This document shows positions 17,834-26,609 of a stretch of 58,977 bases of DNA, piece by piece; position 1 is the first letter of the stretch; every line of letters begins with the position of its first letter. The translations under genes and the position numbers were made by a program. Under the pieces are notes generated by a model. The model was not told the origin of the DNA and did no database searches. It saw nothing but the letters and a program-made list of their open reading frames with translations. Source of the DNA: an uncultured SAR116 cluster alpha proteobacterium (GTDB lineage Bacteria > Pseudomonadota > Alphaproteobacteria > Puniceispirillales > Marisalimonadaceae); assembly GCA_902592615.1 (NCBI GenBank), contig CACJFI010000008.1, positions 1 to 58,977 on the forward strand, in the 5' to 3' direction.

Positions 17834-19159
17834 TTAACTTATTTTTAAGAAATTTAAAATTTCTTCTTGTGAACTTTGAAAATTATTATTTACCCAAAAA
17901 TCTTCAGCTTGGAAAAATAATCTTTCGACCTGAACATTTGTAATTGTTTTATTTGATTTCACTATTTCTTCTCTAACTAATGGAAATGTAGGCCAGTTTA
18001 TTTTAAACAAATCAATTTCTTTTATTTTTTCAAATGGCAGAATATGTAATAATGCAAGTTTATACCAATTAAATGGAATTCTATCTTTATTAAATAATCC
18101 TTGTTTTTTTGAATTTATACCACACCTAAGTTGCCAAATTAATTGAAAGATATACATCTGTTTTTCTCTAACTACATGTGAATCCAAATAATAATTTTTA
18201 ATGTTAATTTTTAAATTAATTATTTGTTTAATAAAATTTAAAAACTTAATTTTTCTTTTATTTAAATCAAACCTTTTAATTATTTTATCAATACAATGTT
18301 CTCCATATAAATGGATCATTATCACAGAAATTAAATCTAATTTTTCGTTTTGTACCAAAGTGGTTGCATTTAATTTAATAAAATCAATTATTCCAAAGTT
18401 TTTTAGTACAAATCCAGAAGATATTTCGGATCTCATATAATTATTTTTATTAATTAGAAGATATTTGTCTAAAGTTAATTTAGTCATCATTAAAAAACAT
18501 TTATAACAATTCTTAGTTAATAAGATTTTATCGATCTCGTCCCTAATTCTCTTGTTTGATAAATTAATGATTTTGGGAACTCTAAAAGTAATTTCTTTTT
18601 TGAGATTTTTTGACATTTTGTTGTCAAAATTTCCAGAAAAACGACAGAATCTTATAATTCTTAAATAATCTTCTTCAATTCTTTCTACAGGATTACCTAT
18701 GAAGACAAGCTTTCTTCTAATTATATCACTTTCTCCATTAAGAAAATCAGTTAAATTTCCTTTAGAGTCTAAATATAGACTATTAATAGTAAAATCTCTT
18801 CTTTTGACATCATCGTTCAAACTAGCAGCGATATCTACTAACGCAGATCTTCCATAAGAAATTAGATCCTTCCTAGAACTGGTTATATGATATTCTTTTT
18901 TATTAATTATAAGTGATATAGTTTTATATTTTATGTAGTTGTCTTTAATAATAATATTATTTTTACTTATTTCTTTTGCGAATATTTTTATATCTTCATT
19001 TATTACAAAATCAATGTCAGTTACTATTTCATCTGTCAGGTAATCTCTTAAAGCCCCACCAACAATCCAAATTTTAACACCAATGCTTTCTGCAAGATTA
19101 AAAATAACTTCAATATTCTGATCTATTTTAAAAAAATTTATAAATTTATTTTTTATTAT
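17834..19159 (-). CDS. cca: CCA tRNA nucleotidyltransferase/poly(A) polymerase family, no canonical start codon
   Basis: Adds or repairs the tRNA 3' CCA end (class II nucleotidyltransferase). The first TTG in frame is at 18820, but 113 open codons lie upstream of it (19159-18821) and encode the essential active site: WIVGGALRDYL and the DxD acid pair in TDIDFV. None of these codons is ATG, GTG or TTG; the first stop upstream is TGA at 19162-19160. A possible ribosome site AGAGGT (complement of 19166-19171) lies 6 bases before an ATA at 19159. The gene may start at ATA or ATT, or a single-base homopolymer difference may have broken the start. The downstream RRDFTINSLYLD and ERIEEDYLRIIRF blocks are normal. 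Full length would be about 441 residues. Confidence 0.88.
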   Translation of the reverse strand: MIKNKFINFFKIDQNIEVIFNLAESIGVKIWIVGGALRDYLTDEIVTDIDFVINEDIKIFAKEISKNNIIIKDNYIKYKTISLIINKKEYHITSSRKDLISYGRSALVDIAASLNDDVKRRDFTINSLYLDSKGNLTDFLNGESDIIRRKLVFIGNPVERIEEDYLRIIRFCRFSGNFDNKMSKNLKKEITFRVPKIINLSNKRIRDEIDKILLTKNCYKCFLMMTKLTLDKYLLINKNNYMRSEISSGFVLKNFGIIDFIKLNATTLVQNEKLDLISVIMIHLYGEHCIDKIIKRFDLNKRKIKFLNFIKQIINLKINIKNYYLDSHVVREKQMYIFQLIWQLRCGINSKKQGLFNKDRIPFNWYKLALLHILPFEKIKEIDLFKINWPTFPLVREEIVKSNKTITNVQVERLFFQAEDFWVNNNFQSSQEEILNFLKIS

Positions 19160-19171
19160 TCAAATACCTCT

Positions 19172-19426
19172 TTACTTCGAAAAATTACCATCTTTAACTT
19201 TTCCGTCAATTATTGAGGGTGGTTGATAAGAATAACTTGGATCAAAAGAGTCTAGTTCTAAATACATAAAACATGATAAAACAAAAACACAAAAACCTAC
19301 AACACTAACTAATGTTGAGTAAAAAATTTGATTATTTTTTGTTAGTTTGCTTAGAATATATTTTGTTAAGAAAAAAAGACCTATAGAAAATATTATTGCT
19401 AAAAGTATAATTAAATATCGTCGCAT
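19172..19426 (-). CDS. DUF6111-like small membrane protein
   Basis: An 84-residue protein with two predicted membrane helices and a C-terminal PPSIIDGKVKDGNFSK, which resembles the DUF6111 family tail. Start is placed at the ATG at 19426 (MRRYLIILLAI), overlapping the Nudix gene by 16 bases; the further GTG-type start at 19492 would add residues that look foreign. The order Nudix-DUF6111-cca is conserved in alphaproteobacteria, but the function is unknown. Confidence 0.65.
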   Translation of the reverse strand: MRRYLIILLAIIFSIGLFFLTKYILSKLTKNNQIFYSTLVSVVGFCVFVLSCFMYLELDSFDPSYSYQPPSIIDGKVKDGNFSK

Positions 19427-20034
19427 GGTGGAAACTCCCTCAAACCTAACCCTGCAGATATAGTTACTAACACCCTTGCTGTTAACCCCCAAATATTTTT
19501 ATTATTATAGTTAATTATCCATGTCATGGACATGCTTGAATTGATTGGAGGTTTTTCTCTTAAATGATATTTTGGTGATAATAAATAATTAATAGGCGGA
19601 AAAAAAATTTGTTCCACCTCATTCAGATTTGGTTTTACTACTTTTTGCCAATTTGAATTAGATTTAATAATACCAAGAAATGGTGTAACAACATAACCTG
19701 TCCCAGTAAAAAATTTTGGAAAACTTCCAACTATATTGTATTCCTCACTAGAAACATTTATTTCTTCTTCAGTTTCCCTTTTTGCAGTCTCTTCTAAATT
19801 TAGATCTTCTTTTTCTTTTCTTCCACCTGGGAAAGCTATTTGGCCTGCATGTTTTCTTAAATTATTTCTTCTTTTAATCATTAAAATCGAACTGTGTTTT
19901 TCGGTTTCATCGTTAATAAATAATACTAAAACACTTGCTTGCTTATATTTATCATTAGATCGCTCTTTGTCACCTGCATTTCTAACTTTATTGATGCATG
20001 TTACAAGATCAGTCTTAGATACAATTTTTATCAT
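19411..20034 (-). CDS. CoA pyrophosphatase-type Nudix hydrolase
   Basis: The Nudix helix appears as GGRKEKEDLNLEETAKRETE followed by EEINV, with the REtEEE core and the one-residue spacing variation seen in the NudL/NUDT7-like CoA diphosphatases. It is preceded by GQIAFPGG. The likely reaction is cleavage of CoA or acyl-CoA to phosphopantetheine and adenosine bisphosphate, though specificity cannot be read with certainty. The 207-residue length is typical. It is the first gene of the minus-strand run ending in hemF. Confidence 0.85.
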   Translation of the reverse strand: MIKIVSKTDLVTCINKVRNAGDKERSNDKYKQASVLVLFINDETEKHSSILMIKRRNNLRKHAGQIAFPGGRKEKEDLNLEETAKRETEEEINVSSEEYNIVGSFPKFFTGTGYVVTPFLGIIKSNSNWQKVVKPNLNEVEQIFFPPINYLLSPKYHLREKPPINSSMSMTWIINYNNKNIWGLTARVLVTISAGLGLREFPPCDDI

Positions 20035-20110
20035 ATTTTAAGTTTAAATAATTATTTTTTAAATATTAATAATGTATTATCATAATTTAAGAAACAGTAT
20101 TGAAAATTTT

Positions 20111-21025
20111 ATGTATATATATTTACCTATAGCAGAACAACCAATACATTCGTTAGTAATTTTGAGTATTGGAGCTTTTCTTGGTCTTATAATGGGACTC
20201 GTTGGGGTAGGTGGTGGATTTCTTTTAACACCACTTATGATGTTTTTAGGTATACCACCTCCTGTGGCGGTAGCTTCTGTTGCGAACCAGTTGGTTGCGC
20301 CTTCAGTTTCAGGTGTTTTGTCTCACTGGAAAAGAAGTAATGTTGATTTTAAAATGGGCACAGTTTTACTGCTTGGAGGTATTGTAGGATCTTCAATAGG
20401 TGTCATCTTATTCAATTTTTTAGGTAAAATTGGACAATTAGACTTTGTGATCAAATCATCCTACGTAATTTTTTTAACTCTTATTGGAACCTTGATGTTT
20501 TCAGAGTCACTTAGATTAATCTTACGAACAAGAAAAGGTAAAGTTACTAGGGGTAAGCTTCATCAACATAATTGGCTTCATGGTTTACCTTTTAAAATTA
20601 GATTCAGGAAATCAAAATTATATATTTCAATTTTATTACCTGTATTAATCGGAGTTATAGTTGGTGTTCTTGCTGCTTTGATGGGTATTGGTGGTGGTTT
20701 TATTATAGTGCCAGCAATGATATATCTCTTGGGTATGCCAACATCTCTGGTAGTAGGCACATCTTTATTTCAAATTATTTTTGTTGCTGCAAATACAACT
20801 ATTTTACAAGCATCTCAAAACCAAACTGTAGATATAGTACTTGCGACAATATTATTGTTGGGTTCTGTAATAGGTGTCCAATTAGGTTCGAGGTTTACAA
20901 ATATTTTAAGAGGCGAATATTTAAGGTTGATATTATCTTCTATAATTATTTTAGTAAGCTTAAAGCTTTTAATTGATTTAGTTACTGTTCCTACTGATCT
21001 TTTTTCAGTCATAATTAGTAGGTAA
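20111..21025 (+). CDS. Sulfite exporter TauE/SafE family permease
   Basis: Membrane protein of about eight or nine helices with two internally repeated segments (GLVGVGGGFLLTPL and ALMGIGGGFIIVPA), the signature of TauE/SafE permeases. I chose the ATG at 20111 (MYIYLPIAE) because relatives begin with an almost identical peptide; the ATG at 20072 would add 13 residues. Its two downstream neighbours, a TIGR02186 protein and a universal stress protein, are its usual alphaproteobacterial partners. The transported anion is unproven. Confidence 0.88.
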   Translation: MYIYLPIAEQPIHSLVILSIGAFLGLIMGLVGVGGGFLLTPLMMFLGIPPPVAVASVANQLVAPSVSGVLSHWKRSNVDFKMGTVLLLGGIVGSSIGVILFNFLGKIGQLDFVIKSSYVIFLTLIGTLMFSESLRLILRTRKGKVTRGKLHQHNWLHGLPFKIRFRKSKLYISILLPVLIGVIVGVLAALMGIGGGFIIVPAMIYLLGMPTSLVVGTSLFQIIFVAANTTILQASQNQTVDIVLATILLLGSVIGVQLGSRFTNILRGEYLRLILSSIIILVSLKLLIDLVTVPTDLFSVIISR

Positions 21026-21031
21026 GCTTAA

Positions 21032-21781
21032 ATGAAATTTTTTTTTCATATTAATCTAATTTTTTTAGTATCTATTCTGACATCTAATACATTTGCACAA
21101 AACCAAATAGTTGCAGATTTATCACAAGAAAATGTTAAAATTGCAACAGATTTTCAAGGTGCTAAGATACTTTTATTTGGCGCTTATGATGGTAAAAAAG
21201 GCGATGATATAATTGTAATTGTTACAGGACCCAAAGGATTAGTCACAGTTCAAAAAAAAGAAAAAATACTTGGTGTCTGGGTAAATACAAAAAAAGTTAA
21301 CTATATAAATACGCCTAAATATTTAAGTATTTCGTCTAATAGAAAAATTGATGACATACTAAATAAAAAAACTCAAAAAATATCTGAAATTGGTTTAAAC
21401 AATTTAAAAATTAGGATTCAACCAGGTATTAAAGTTGAAAATGAAGGAAACTGGAGACAAGCACTTACTAGAAATATGTTGAAATCAAATTTATGGAGCA
21501 TAAATGAAAACTCTGTAACTTTAAATAAAGATTCTCTTTTTAGATCTTATCTAGAATTACCATCAAATGTTACTACTGGTCAGTTTGAAGTTAAGATTTT
21601 ACATTATCGTAATAGTAAACTTGTGTCACAACAAATTAATTCAATCAATGTTTTAAAATCAGGTATTAGTGCAGAAATTTATGATATAGCTCAAAATTAC
21701 TCTACATTATATGGTATTTTTGCAGTTTTGTTGGCAGTTTTAGTTGGTTGGGGATCTAATCTAATTTTTAGAAAAGTTTGA
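21032..21781 (+). CDS. TIGR02186 family membrane-anchored protein
   Basis: A conserved alphaproteobacterial protein of unknown biochemical role. It has a signal peptide cleaved near NTFAQ, the family start QIVADLSQENVKIATDFQGA with LLFGAYDG, a periplasmic beta-rich domain and a C-terminal membrane helix (LYGIFAVLLAVLVGWGSNLI). It starts 6 bases after the TauE/SafE gene, so it probably works with that permease, perhaps as a periplasmic accessory subunit. Length of 249 is normal. Confidence 0.85.
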   Translation: MKFFFHINLIFLVSILTSNTFAQNQIVADLSQENVKIATDFQGAKILLFGAYDGKKGDDIIVIVTGPKGLVTVQKKEKILGVWVNTKKVNYINTPKYLSISSNRKIDDILNKKTQKISEIGLNNLKIRIQPGIKVENEGNWRQALTRNMLKSNLWSINENSVTLNKDSLFRSYLELPSNVTTGQFEVKILHYRNSKLVSQQINSINVLKSGISAEIYDIAQNYSTLYGIFAVLLAVLVGWGSNLIFRKV

Positions 21782-21791
21782 TGAGGAATTA

Positions 21792-22298
21792 ATGACTGAT
21801 AAAAATTTAAGTAATAAGCCAAAAGTTTCAAAACCAAGGAACAGACTATTCTTAGTTGTAGCAGATGATAGTAAAGAATTACATCAAGCTCTTTATTATG
21901 CTGCAAGAAGAGCCGCAACAGCTAATGGAGAGGTTGCATTGTTTAGATGCATAGAACCTATTGAAGGACAGCTTTGGGGTGGCGTTACTGAAATTATGGA
22001 AGCAGAGGCTGAACAAGCTAGTAAAAAATTACTTCTAGAATTAAGTGAATATTGTGAGAAGCTGGGGGCACCCAAACCTAGAACATTTGTCCGAAAAGGA
22101 ATTCTACATGAAGAACTCTTTAATTTAATCGATAAAGAAAAAGCTATAAGAGTATTAGTTTTAGGAGTTTCAACAGAACATGGAAATCCTGGCCCATTGA
22201 TAAACTATGTAATAAATAAAGGTAGCACTGAGTGCAGAGTACCCATTACAATAGTGCCTGGAAATCTTACTGATGATCAAATAGATGCACTCGTTTAA
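21792..22298 (+). CDS. Universal stress protein family
   Basis: A 168-residue UspA-fold protein with an N-terminal strand LFLVVADDSKELHQAL and a C-terminal nucleotide-binding loop (VLGVSTEHGNPGPL then GSTECRVPITIVPG). The loop suggests the ATP-binding subclass. It follows the TIGR02186 gene by 10 bases and appears to be the third gene of the TauE operon, as in related genomes. Its partner and signal are unknown. Confidence 0.88.
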   Translation: MTDKNLSNKPKVSKPRNRLFLVVADDSKELHQALYYAARRAATANGEVALFRCIEPIEGQLWGGVTEIMEAEAEQASKKLLLELSEYCEKLGAPKPRTFVRKGILHEELFNLIDKEKAIRVLVLGVSTEHGNPGPLINYVINKGSTECRVPITIVPGNLTDDQIDALV

Positions 22299-22359
22299 AA
22301 TAATAGTTGATTTTAATTAAACTAACTTTATACGTATATTAAAAACTTAAGAGTGATTT

Positions 22360-22890
22360 ATGTACAAAAAATTATTTATTATTATTTTGGGGATAATGTG
22401 TGTAACAATGGTAAAACCAGTAAAAAAAGCAACTGCAAGTTCAAGTAAATTTATAACAATTGAAACATCCAAAGGTAAAGTTGTAATTGAGACTTTACCA
22501 AAAATAGCTCCTAATCATGTAAAAAGAATTAAAGAATTAGTTAAGAAAGGGTTTTACGATGGTATTATTTTCCATAGAGTTATAGCAGGCTTTATGGCTC
22601 AGACAGGTGATCCTGATGGCAAAGGTACAGGTGGATCTGGAAAGAATCTAAAAGCCGAGTTCTCAGATTACGAATATAGGTATGGAACTGTTGGAATGGC
22701 CAGATCAATGAGCCCTGACAGTGGAGACAGCCAATTTTTCATTTGTTTTGATGGATGTAGTCATTTAACAGGTCAGTATACAGTATGGGGTCAGGTAATC
22801 TCGGGCATGGAAGCAGTTGAAAACCTAGCAGTAGGAGAGCCCCCAAGCAATCCAGATAAAATGATATCAGTTAGACTTGGTAAAAAATAA
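22360..22890 (+). CDS. Cyclophilin-type peptidyl-prolyl cis-trans isomerase, probably periplasmic
   Basis: Catalyses proline isomerisation during protein folding. The active-site block FHRVIAGFMAQTGDP and the downstream DSGDSQFFICFDG are conserved. A short hydrophobic N-terminus (LFIIILGIMCVTMVKP) looks like a signal peptide or anchor, which suggests a periplasmic, PpiA-like location. The core domain is complete within 176 residues. The gene ends 2 bases from the convergent pyk stop. Confidence 0.93.
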   Translation: MYKKLFIIILGIMCVTMVKPVKKATASSSKFITIETSKGKVVIETLPKIAPNHVKRIKELVKKGFYDGIIFHRVIAGFMAQTGDPDGKGTGGSGKNLKAEFSDYEYRYGTVGMARSMSPDSGDSQFFICFDGCSHLTGQYTVWGQVISGMEAVENLAVGEPPSNPDKMISVRLGKK

Positions 22891-22892
22891 AA

Positions 22893-24308
22893 TTAAATTT
22901 CTACAACTCTAATTGAATTTGTTGAACCAGATATTCCAAAGGGCATGCCTGCAACCACAACTATTGTATCACCTTCCTTTGCAAAATTTTTAATTTTTAT
23001 TATCTCTCTTGCCTCTTGTATTGCTGCTTCATAACCTTGAACTTTACTAAAAAAAGGACAAGCTCCCCATAAAAGTGATAGTTTTCTTTTTACATTAATT
23101 TCAGGTGTCATAACCACTAATAACAAATTAGAGCGTTCTCTGGACATTCTATAAGCCGTATTTCCGGATGCTGTAAAAGCAACTACAGCTTTTGCATTTA
23201 CTGATTCAGCCAAAGTCACAGCAGAACGTGACACGGCATTATAAATAAAGTTTTCTCTTCTTAAATTTTGTGGGCCATCGCCTGGATGTATTTTGATATG
23301 ATTTTCAGCTGATGTAATTATTCTATCCATAATATTCACTGTCTCAAGAGGATAAGAACCAACAGCAGTTTCTGCAGATAGCATAACTGCATCTGCACCG
23401 TCAAAAACAGCGGTGGCAACATCTGAGGCCTCTGCTCGTGTTGGTGATGGTGTTTCAATCATAGATTCCAGCATTTGTGTAGCAACAATAACTGGCTTAC
23501 CTGCTTGTCTACATTTAAGAATAATTTCCTTTTGTATACCTGGAACTTCTTCAGGCGGTAATTCAACTCCTAGATCACCTCTTGCGACCATTATACAATC
23601 GCAAGCTTTAATTATTTCATTTAATTCTTTTAAAGCAGATGGCTTTTCTATTTTAGCAATTACACCTGCTTTATCACCAATATATTTTTTTACTTCTTCC
23701 ACATCTTTTAATTTCTGAACAAAAGAAAGAGCTATCCAATCAATTTCCTGATTTAATATAAATTTGAGATCCTCAATATCCTTGGAGGTTAAGGGGCTTG
23801 TTTCTAGCACAACGTCTGGAAGGTTTATACCTTTATTACTTCTAATAACTCCTCCTACTACGACTTCAGTTTTTATTTCGTTTTTTGATATATTTTTCAC
23901 TTTAAATTTTAACTTTCCATCATCCATAAGAATGTTCGAGCCAATTGACAAACTTTTAAAAATTTCATCATGTGGTAAATTTACTCTTTTAAAATCTCCA
24001 ATTTCTGGGTCTTTATCAAAAATATAATTACTTCCCTTAATCACTTTAGTTTCATTTTTTACTTCTCCAATTCTAAATTTTGGTCCTTGAAGATCAGCAA
24101 GAATTGCAACATTAGAGTCCATTTCTTTTTCTGCTGACCTTATGTAGGTAATTCTTTTCAAGTGGTCTCCGTGATTTCCATGACTAAAATTTAAACGAAA
24201 AACGTTAACACCTGTTTTTATTAATTTTTTAATAATATCTGGGTCATTTGTTGCTGTACCAATTGTTGCAACTATTTTAGTTGATCGAGGAAACTTGAGG
24301 TCTGTCAT
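22893..24308 (-). CDS. pyk: Pyruvate kinase
   Basis: Last step of glycolysis, phosphoenolpyruvate to pyruvate with ATP production. Signature segments are ATIGTA near the N-terminus, RLNFSHG, the active-site region GVIAKIEKPSAL, VARGDLGVELPPE and MLESMIETPSPTRAE. Length of 471 is typical of the bacterial type II enzyme. It is divergent from a small hypothetical gene over a 122-base AT-rich spacer and stands alone on the minus strand. Confidence 0.97.
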   Translation of the reverse strand: MTDLKFPRSTKIVATIGTATNDPDIIKKLIKTGVNVFRLNFSHGNHGDHLKRITYIRSAEKEMDSNVAILADLQGPKFRIGEVKNETKVIKGSNYIFDKDPEIGDFKRVNLPHDEIFKSLSIGSNILMDDGKLKFKVKNISKNEIKTEVVVGGVIRSNKGINLPDVVLETSPLTSKDIEDLKFILNQEIDWIALSFVQKLKDVEEVKKYIGDKAGVIAKIEKPSALKELNEIIKACDCIMVARGDLGVELPPEEVPGIQKEIILKCRQAGKPVIVATQMLESMIETPSPTRAEASDVATAVFDGADAVMLSAETAVGSYPLETVNIMDRIITSAENHIKIHPGDGPQNLRRENFIYNAVSRSAVTLAESVNAKAVVAFTASGNTAYRMSRERSNLLLVVMTPEINVKRKLSLLWGACPFFSKVQGYEAAIQEAREIIKIKNFAKEGDTIVVVAGMPFGISGSTNSIRVVEI

Positions 24309-24430
24309 TATTAATCCTTTTATATTTATATTTATACATTAATTTTAAAAAAATTATTAAATTTATTTATTTAAAATTTGAAATCGGCAAGCTATTTGCA
24401 AATTCCAAATATATTACAGGAGAAATATAG

Positions 24431-24640
24431 ATGGCACAGATTGTTCCCTTTCCACTTGATAAAGTTAGAAAGTCAAAAAATGAAAATATTTTTGAAAAAA
24501 AACATATACTTCATATGATTAAAAATATTAGACAAAATTATCCGCCATCACTTTGGAACACAGTTTATCAGCTTACAAAACAGGGTCATATTGATAATGA
24601 TGAATTCTTTGATTCTGAAGATGTAAAACCCCAAAAGTAA
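24431..24640 (+). CDS. Small conserved-looking protein of unknown function
   Basis: I do not recognise this 69-residue protein. It has a good AGGAG ribosome site 7 bases before the ATG (24417-24424), a polar lysine-rich start beginning MAQIVPFPLDKVRK, a central helix-like region with YPPSLWNTVYQLTKQGHID, and an acidic tail. There are no cysteines or membrane segments. The codon pattern and ribosome site support translation. It lies between pyk and a glutathione S-transferase gene. It is not DUF1244, a family often found near pyk, since the expected motif is absent. Confidence 0.65.
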   Translation: MAQIVPFPLDKVRKSKNENIFEKKHILHMIKNIRQNYPPSLWNTVYQLTKQGHIDNDEFFDSEDVKPQK

Positions 24641-24715
24641 GTTTTTTGATTTAAATTTAATTTCAAAAATAAAAGGATTTCATATTATATAAAAGTTATT
24701 TAAAGTTATCCCAGA

Positions 24716-25378
24716 ATGGAAACAAATTTTAAATATCCTATTTTATATACATTCAGAAGATGTCCTTATGCAATGAGGGCAAGATTTGCAATGAGATCAT
24801 CTAAGATAATAGTTGAAGTAAGAGAAATAAAATTACAAAAAAAACCGTCTGAATTTTTAAAATCATCCCCAAAAGGGACAGTGCCAGTTTTAATAACAAA
24901 GTCAGGTAAAGTCTTAGAAGAAAGTTTGGATATTATTAACTGGGCCTTAAATAAAAATGATCCAGATAAATGGCTTGGTAAGGGGAAACTAGAAAGTCAC
25001 GAGATTACAAAACTTTTAGATGATCTTGAAAATAAATTTAAACCTAATTTAGATAAATATAAATATCCAAATAGATTTTCTGGAGTTGATCAATTTTTAT
25101 ATAGAGATAAAAATTTATGCTTTCTTGAAAAATTAAATTCTTACCTCGAAAAAAACAAATCTCTCAATTGCGAACATCTTACCTTATTAGATTATGCGAT
25201 ATTTCCGTTTGTTAGACAATTTAGAAATGTTGATAAAGAGTGGTTTGAAAATTTAAATTTTATTTTTTTGAACAAGTGGATAAATCAAATCATTGATAGC
25301 AAAGATTTTTCATCTATAATGAAAAAATTCAAAAAATGGGAACCAAATGATTTACCAATTTATACAAATTTTGAATAA
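24716..25378 (+). CDS. Glutathione S-transferase-like protein
   Basis: N-terminal thioredoxin fold with the motif RRCPYAMRARFAM, in which the cysteine occupies the glutathione-contact position, and the cis-proline block KGTVPVLI followed by ESLDIINWAL. The C-terminal two-thirds is helical as in GSTs. The CPYAMR motif is found in a subfamily of bacterial GSTs of unknown substrate. Length of 220 is normal. It starts 75 bases after the small gene and ends 23 bases before the thiolase start. Confidence 0.82.
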   Translation: METNFKYPILYTFRRCPYAMRARFAMRSSKIIVEVREIKLQKKPSEFLKSSPKGTVPVLITKSGKVLEESLDIINWALNKNDPDKWLGKGKLESHEITKLLDDLENKFKPNLDKYKYPNRFSGVDQFLYRDKNLCFLEKLNSYLEKNKSLNCEHLTLLDYAIFPFVRQFRNVDKEWFENLNFIFLNKWINQIIDSKDFSSIMKKFKKWEPNDLPIYTNFE

Positions 25379-25401
25379 TTAGTTTGCCAAGGAGATATTT
25401 A

Positions 25402-26604
25402 ATGTCAGAAGCTTTTATTTGTGAGGGAACAAGAACTCCAATTGGGAGATTTGGGGGAAGTTTATCTTCTGTAAGAACCGACGATCTTGCTGCTTTGCCT
25501 CTTATGTCACTGAAAAAAAAAATAAATAAAATTGACTGGGAAAACTTAGAAGAAGTCTTTTACGGTAATGCTAATCAGGCGGGTGAAGACAATCGTAACA
25601 TCGCAAGAATGGCTCTGCTTTTAGCAGATCTTCCACATACCGTTCCAGGTATAACACTAAACAGGTTATGTGCTTCAGGTATGGAAGCTATATCAAGCGC
25701 ATCAAGAATGATAAAATCAAATGAAGCAGATATGACTATTGCGGGAGGCGTAGAAAGCATGAGCAGAGCTCCTTTTGTTATGCCTAAAGCTAGTACAGCA
25801 TTTTCTAGGAATGCTGAAATTTACGATACAACTATAGGTTGGAGATTTGTAAACCCTAAAATGAAAGCTAATTACGGTATAGATTCGATGCCAGAAACTG
25901 CAGAAAACGTTGCAGAAAAATATCAAGTAAGCAGAGATGACCAAGACAAAATGGCTCTTTCCAGTCAAATAAAGGCTTCTACCGCAATTAAAAATGGAAG
26001 ATTAGCTAAGGAGATTACTCCCGTAGAAATCCCTCAAAGAAAAGGTGAAATATTAATTTTTGACAAAGACGAACATCCTAGAAGCACATCAATCGAAAAA
26101 CTTTCTTCACTTCCAACACCATTTCGAAATAAAGGTACTGTTACTGCAGGAAATGCTAGTGGCGTTAACGATGGTGCGGCAGCGATGATAATTGCAAATG
26201 AAGAAGGAGTTAAACGAAATCATTTAACTGCAAAAGCAAGGATAATTGCTGCTGCAAGTTCTGGGGTTGAGCCAGCGTTTATGGGTATTGGACCTGTGCC
26301 AGCTTCTTTAAAAGCCCTTAAAATAGCTGGGATTAAAATTAAAGATATTGATATTATTGAAATAAATGAAGCATTTGCTGCACAAGGTTTGGCTAGTTTA
26401 AGGTCTCTTGGTATTGAAGATGACGATGATCGAGTGAATCCTAATGGTGGAGCAATAGCACTAGGTCATCCTCTTGGCATGTCTGGAACAAGATTAGTTC
26501 TTACAGCAACTCAAGAATTAATTGAAAAAAACTTAAAATACGCATTATGTACAATGTGCGTTGGTGTAGGTCAAGGTAGTGCTGTTATAATTGAAAAAGT
26601 CTAA
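25402..26604 (+). CDS. pcaF: 3-oxoadipyl-CoA thiolase-like acetyl-CoA acyltransferase
   Basis: Thiolytic cleavage of a 3-oxoacyl-CoA. The start is placed at the ATG at 25402, 7 bases after an AAGGAG site. The active residues are C90 (NRLCASGMEA), the histidine of GGAIALGHPLGMSGTR and the cysteine in CTMCVGVGQG. Stretches such as NANQAGEDNRN, SRAPFVM and EIYDTTIGWRFVNP match the PcaF/PaaE subgroup closely, so a role in the last step of beta-ketoadipate or phenylacetate breakdown is likely, but no other pca or paa gene is in the window. Length of 400 is exact for that subgroup. Confidence 0.88.
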   Translation: MSEAFICEGTRTPIGRFGGSLSSVRTDDLAALPLMSLKKKINKIDWENLEEVFYGNANQAGEDNRNIARMALLLADLPHTVPGITLNRLCASGMEAISSASRMIKSNEADMTIAGGVESMSRAPFVMPKASTAFSRNAEIYDTTIGWRFVNPKMKANYGIDSMPETAENVAEKYQVSRDDQDKMALSSQIKASTAIKNGRLAKEITPVEIPQRKGEILIFDKDEHPRSTSIEKLSSLPTPFRNKGTVTAGNASGVNDGAAAMIIANEEGVKRNHLTAKARIIAAASSGVEPAFMGIGPVPASLKALKIAGIKIKDIDIIEINEAFAAQGLASLRSLGIEDDDDRVNPNGGAIALGHPLGMSGTRLVLTATQELIEKNLKYALCTMCVGVGQGSAVIIEKV

Positions 26605-26609
26605 ATAAT

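Noticed and set aside
18201-18440. 79-residue plus-strand frame opposite cca
   Set aside because: It is an antisense shadow of very AT-rich cca codons, hydrophobic only because of base composition.
24431-24640. DUF1244 protein near pyk
   Set aside because: The family is common at this position in other alphaproteobacteria, but its motifs are not in this sequence.
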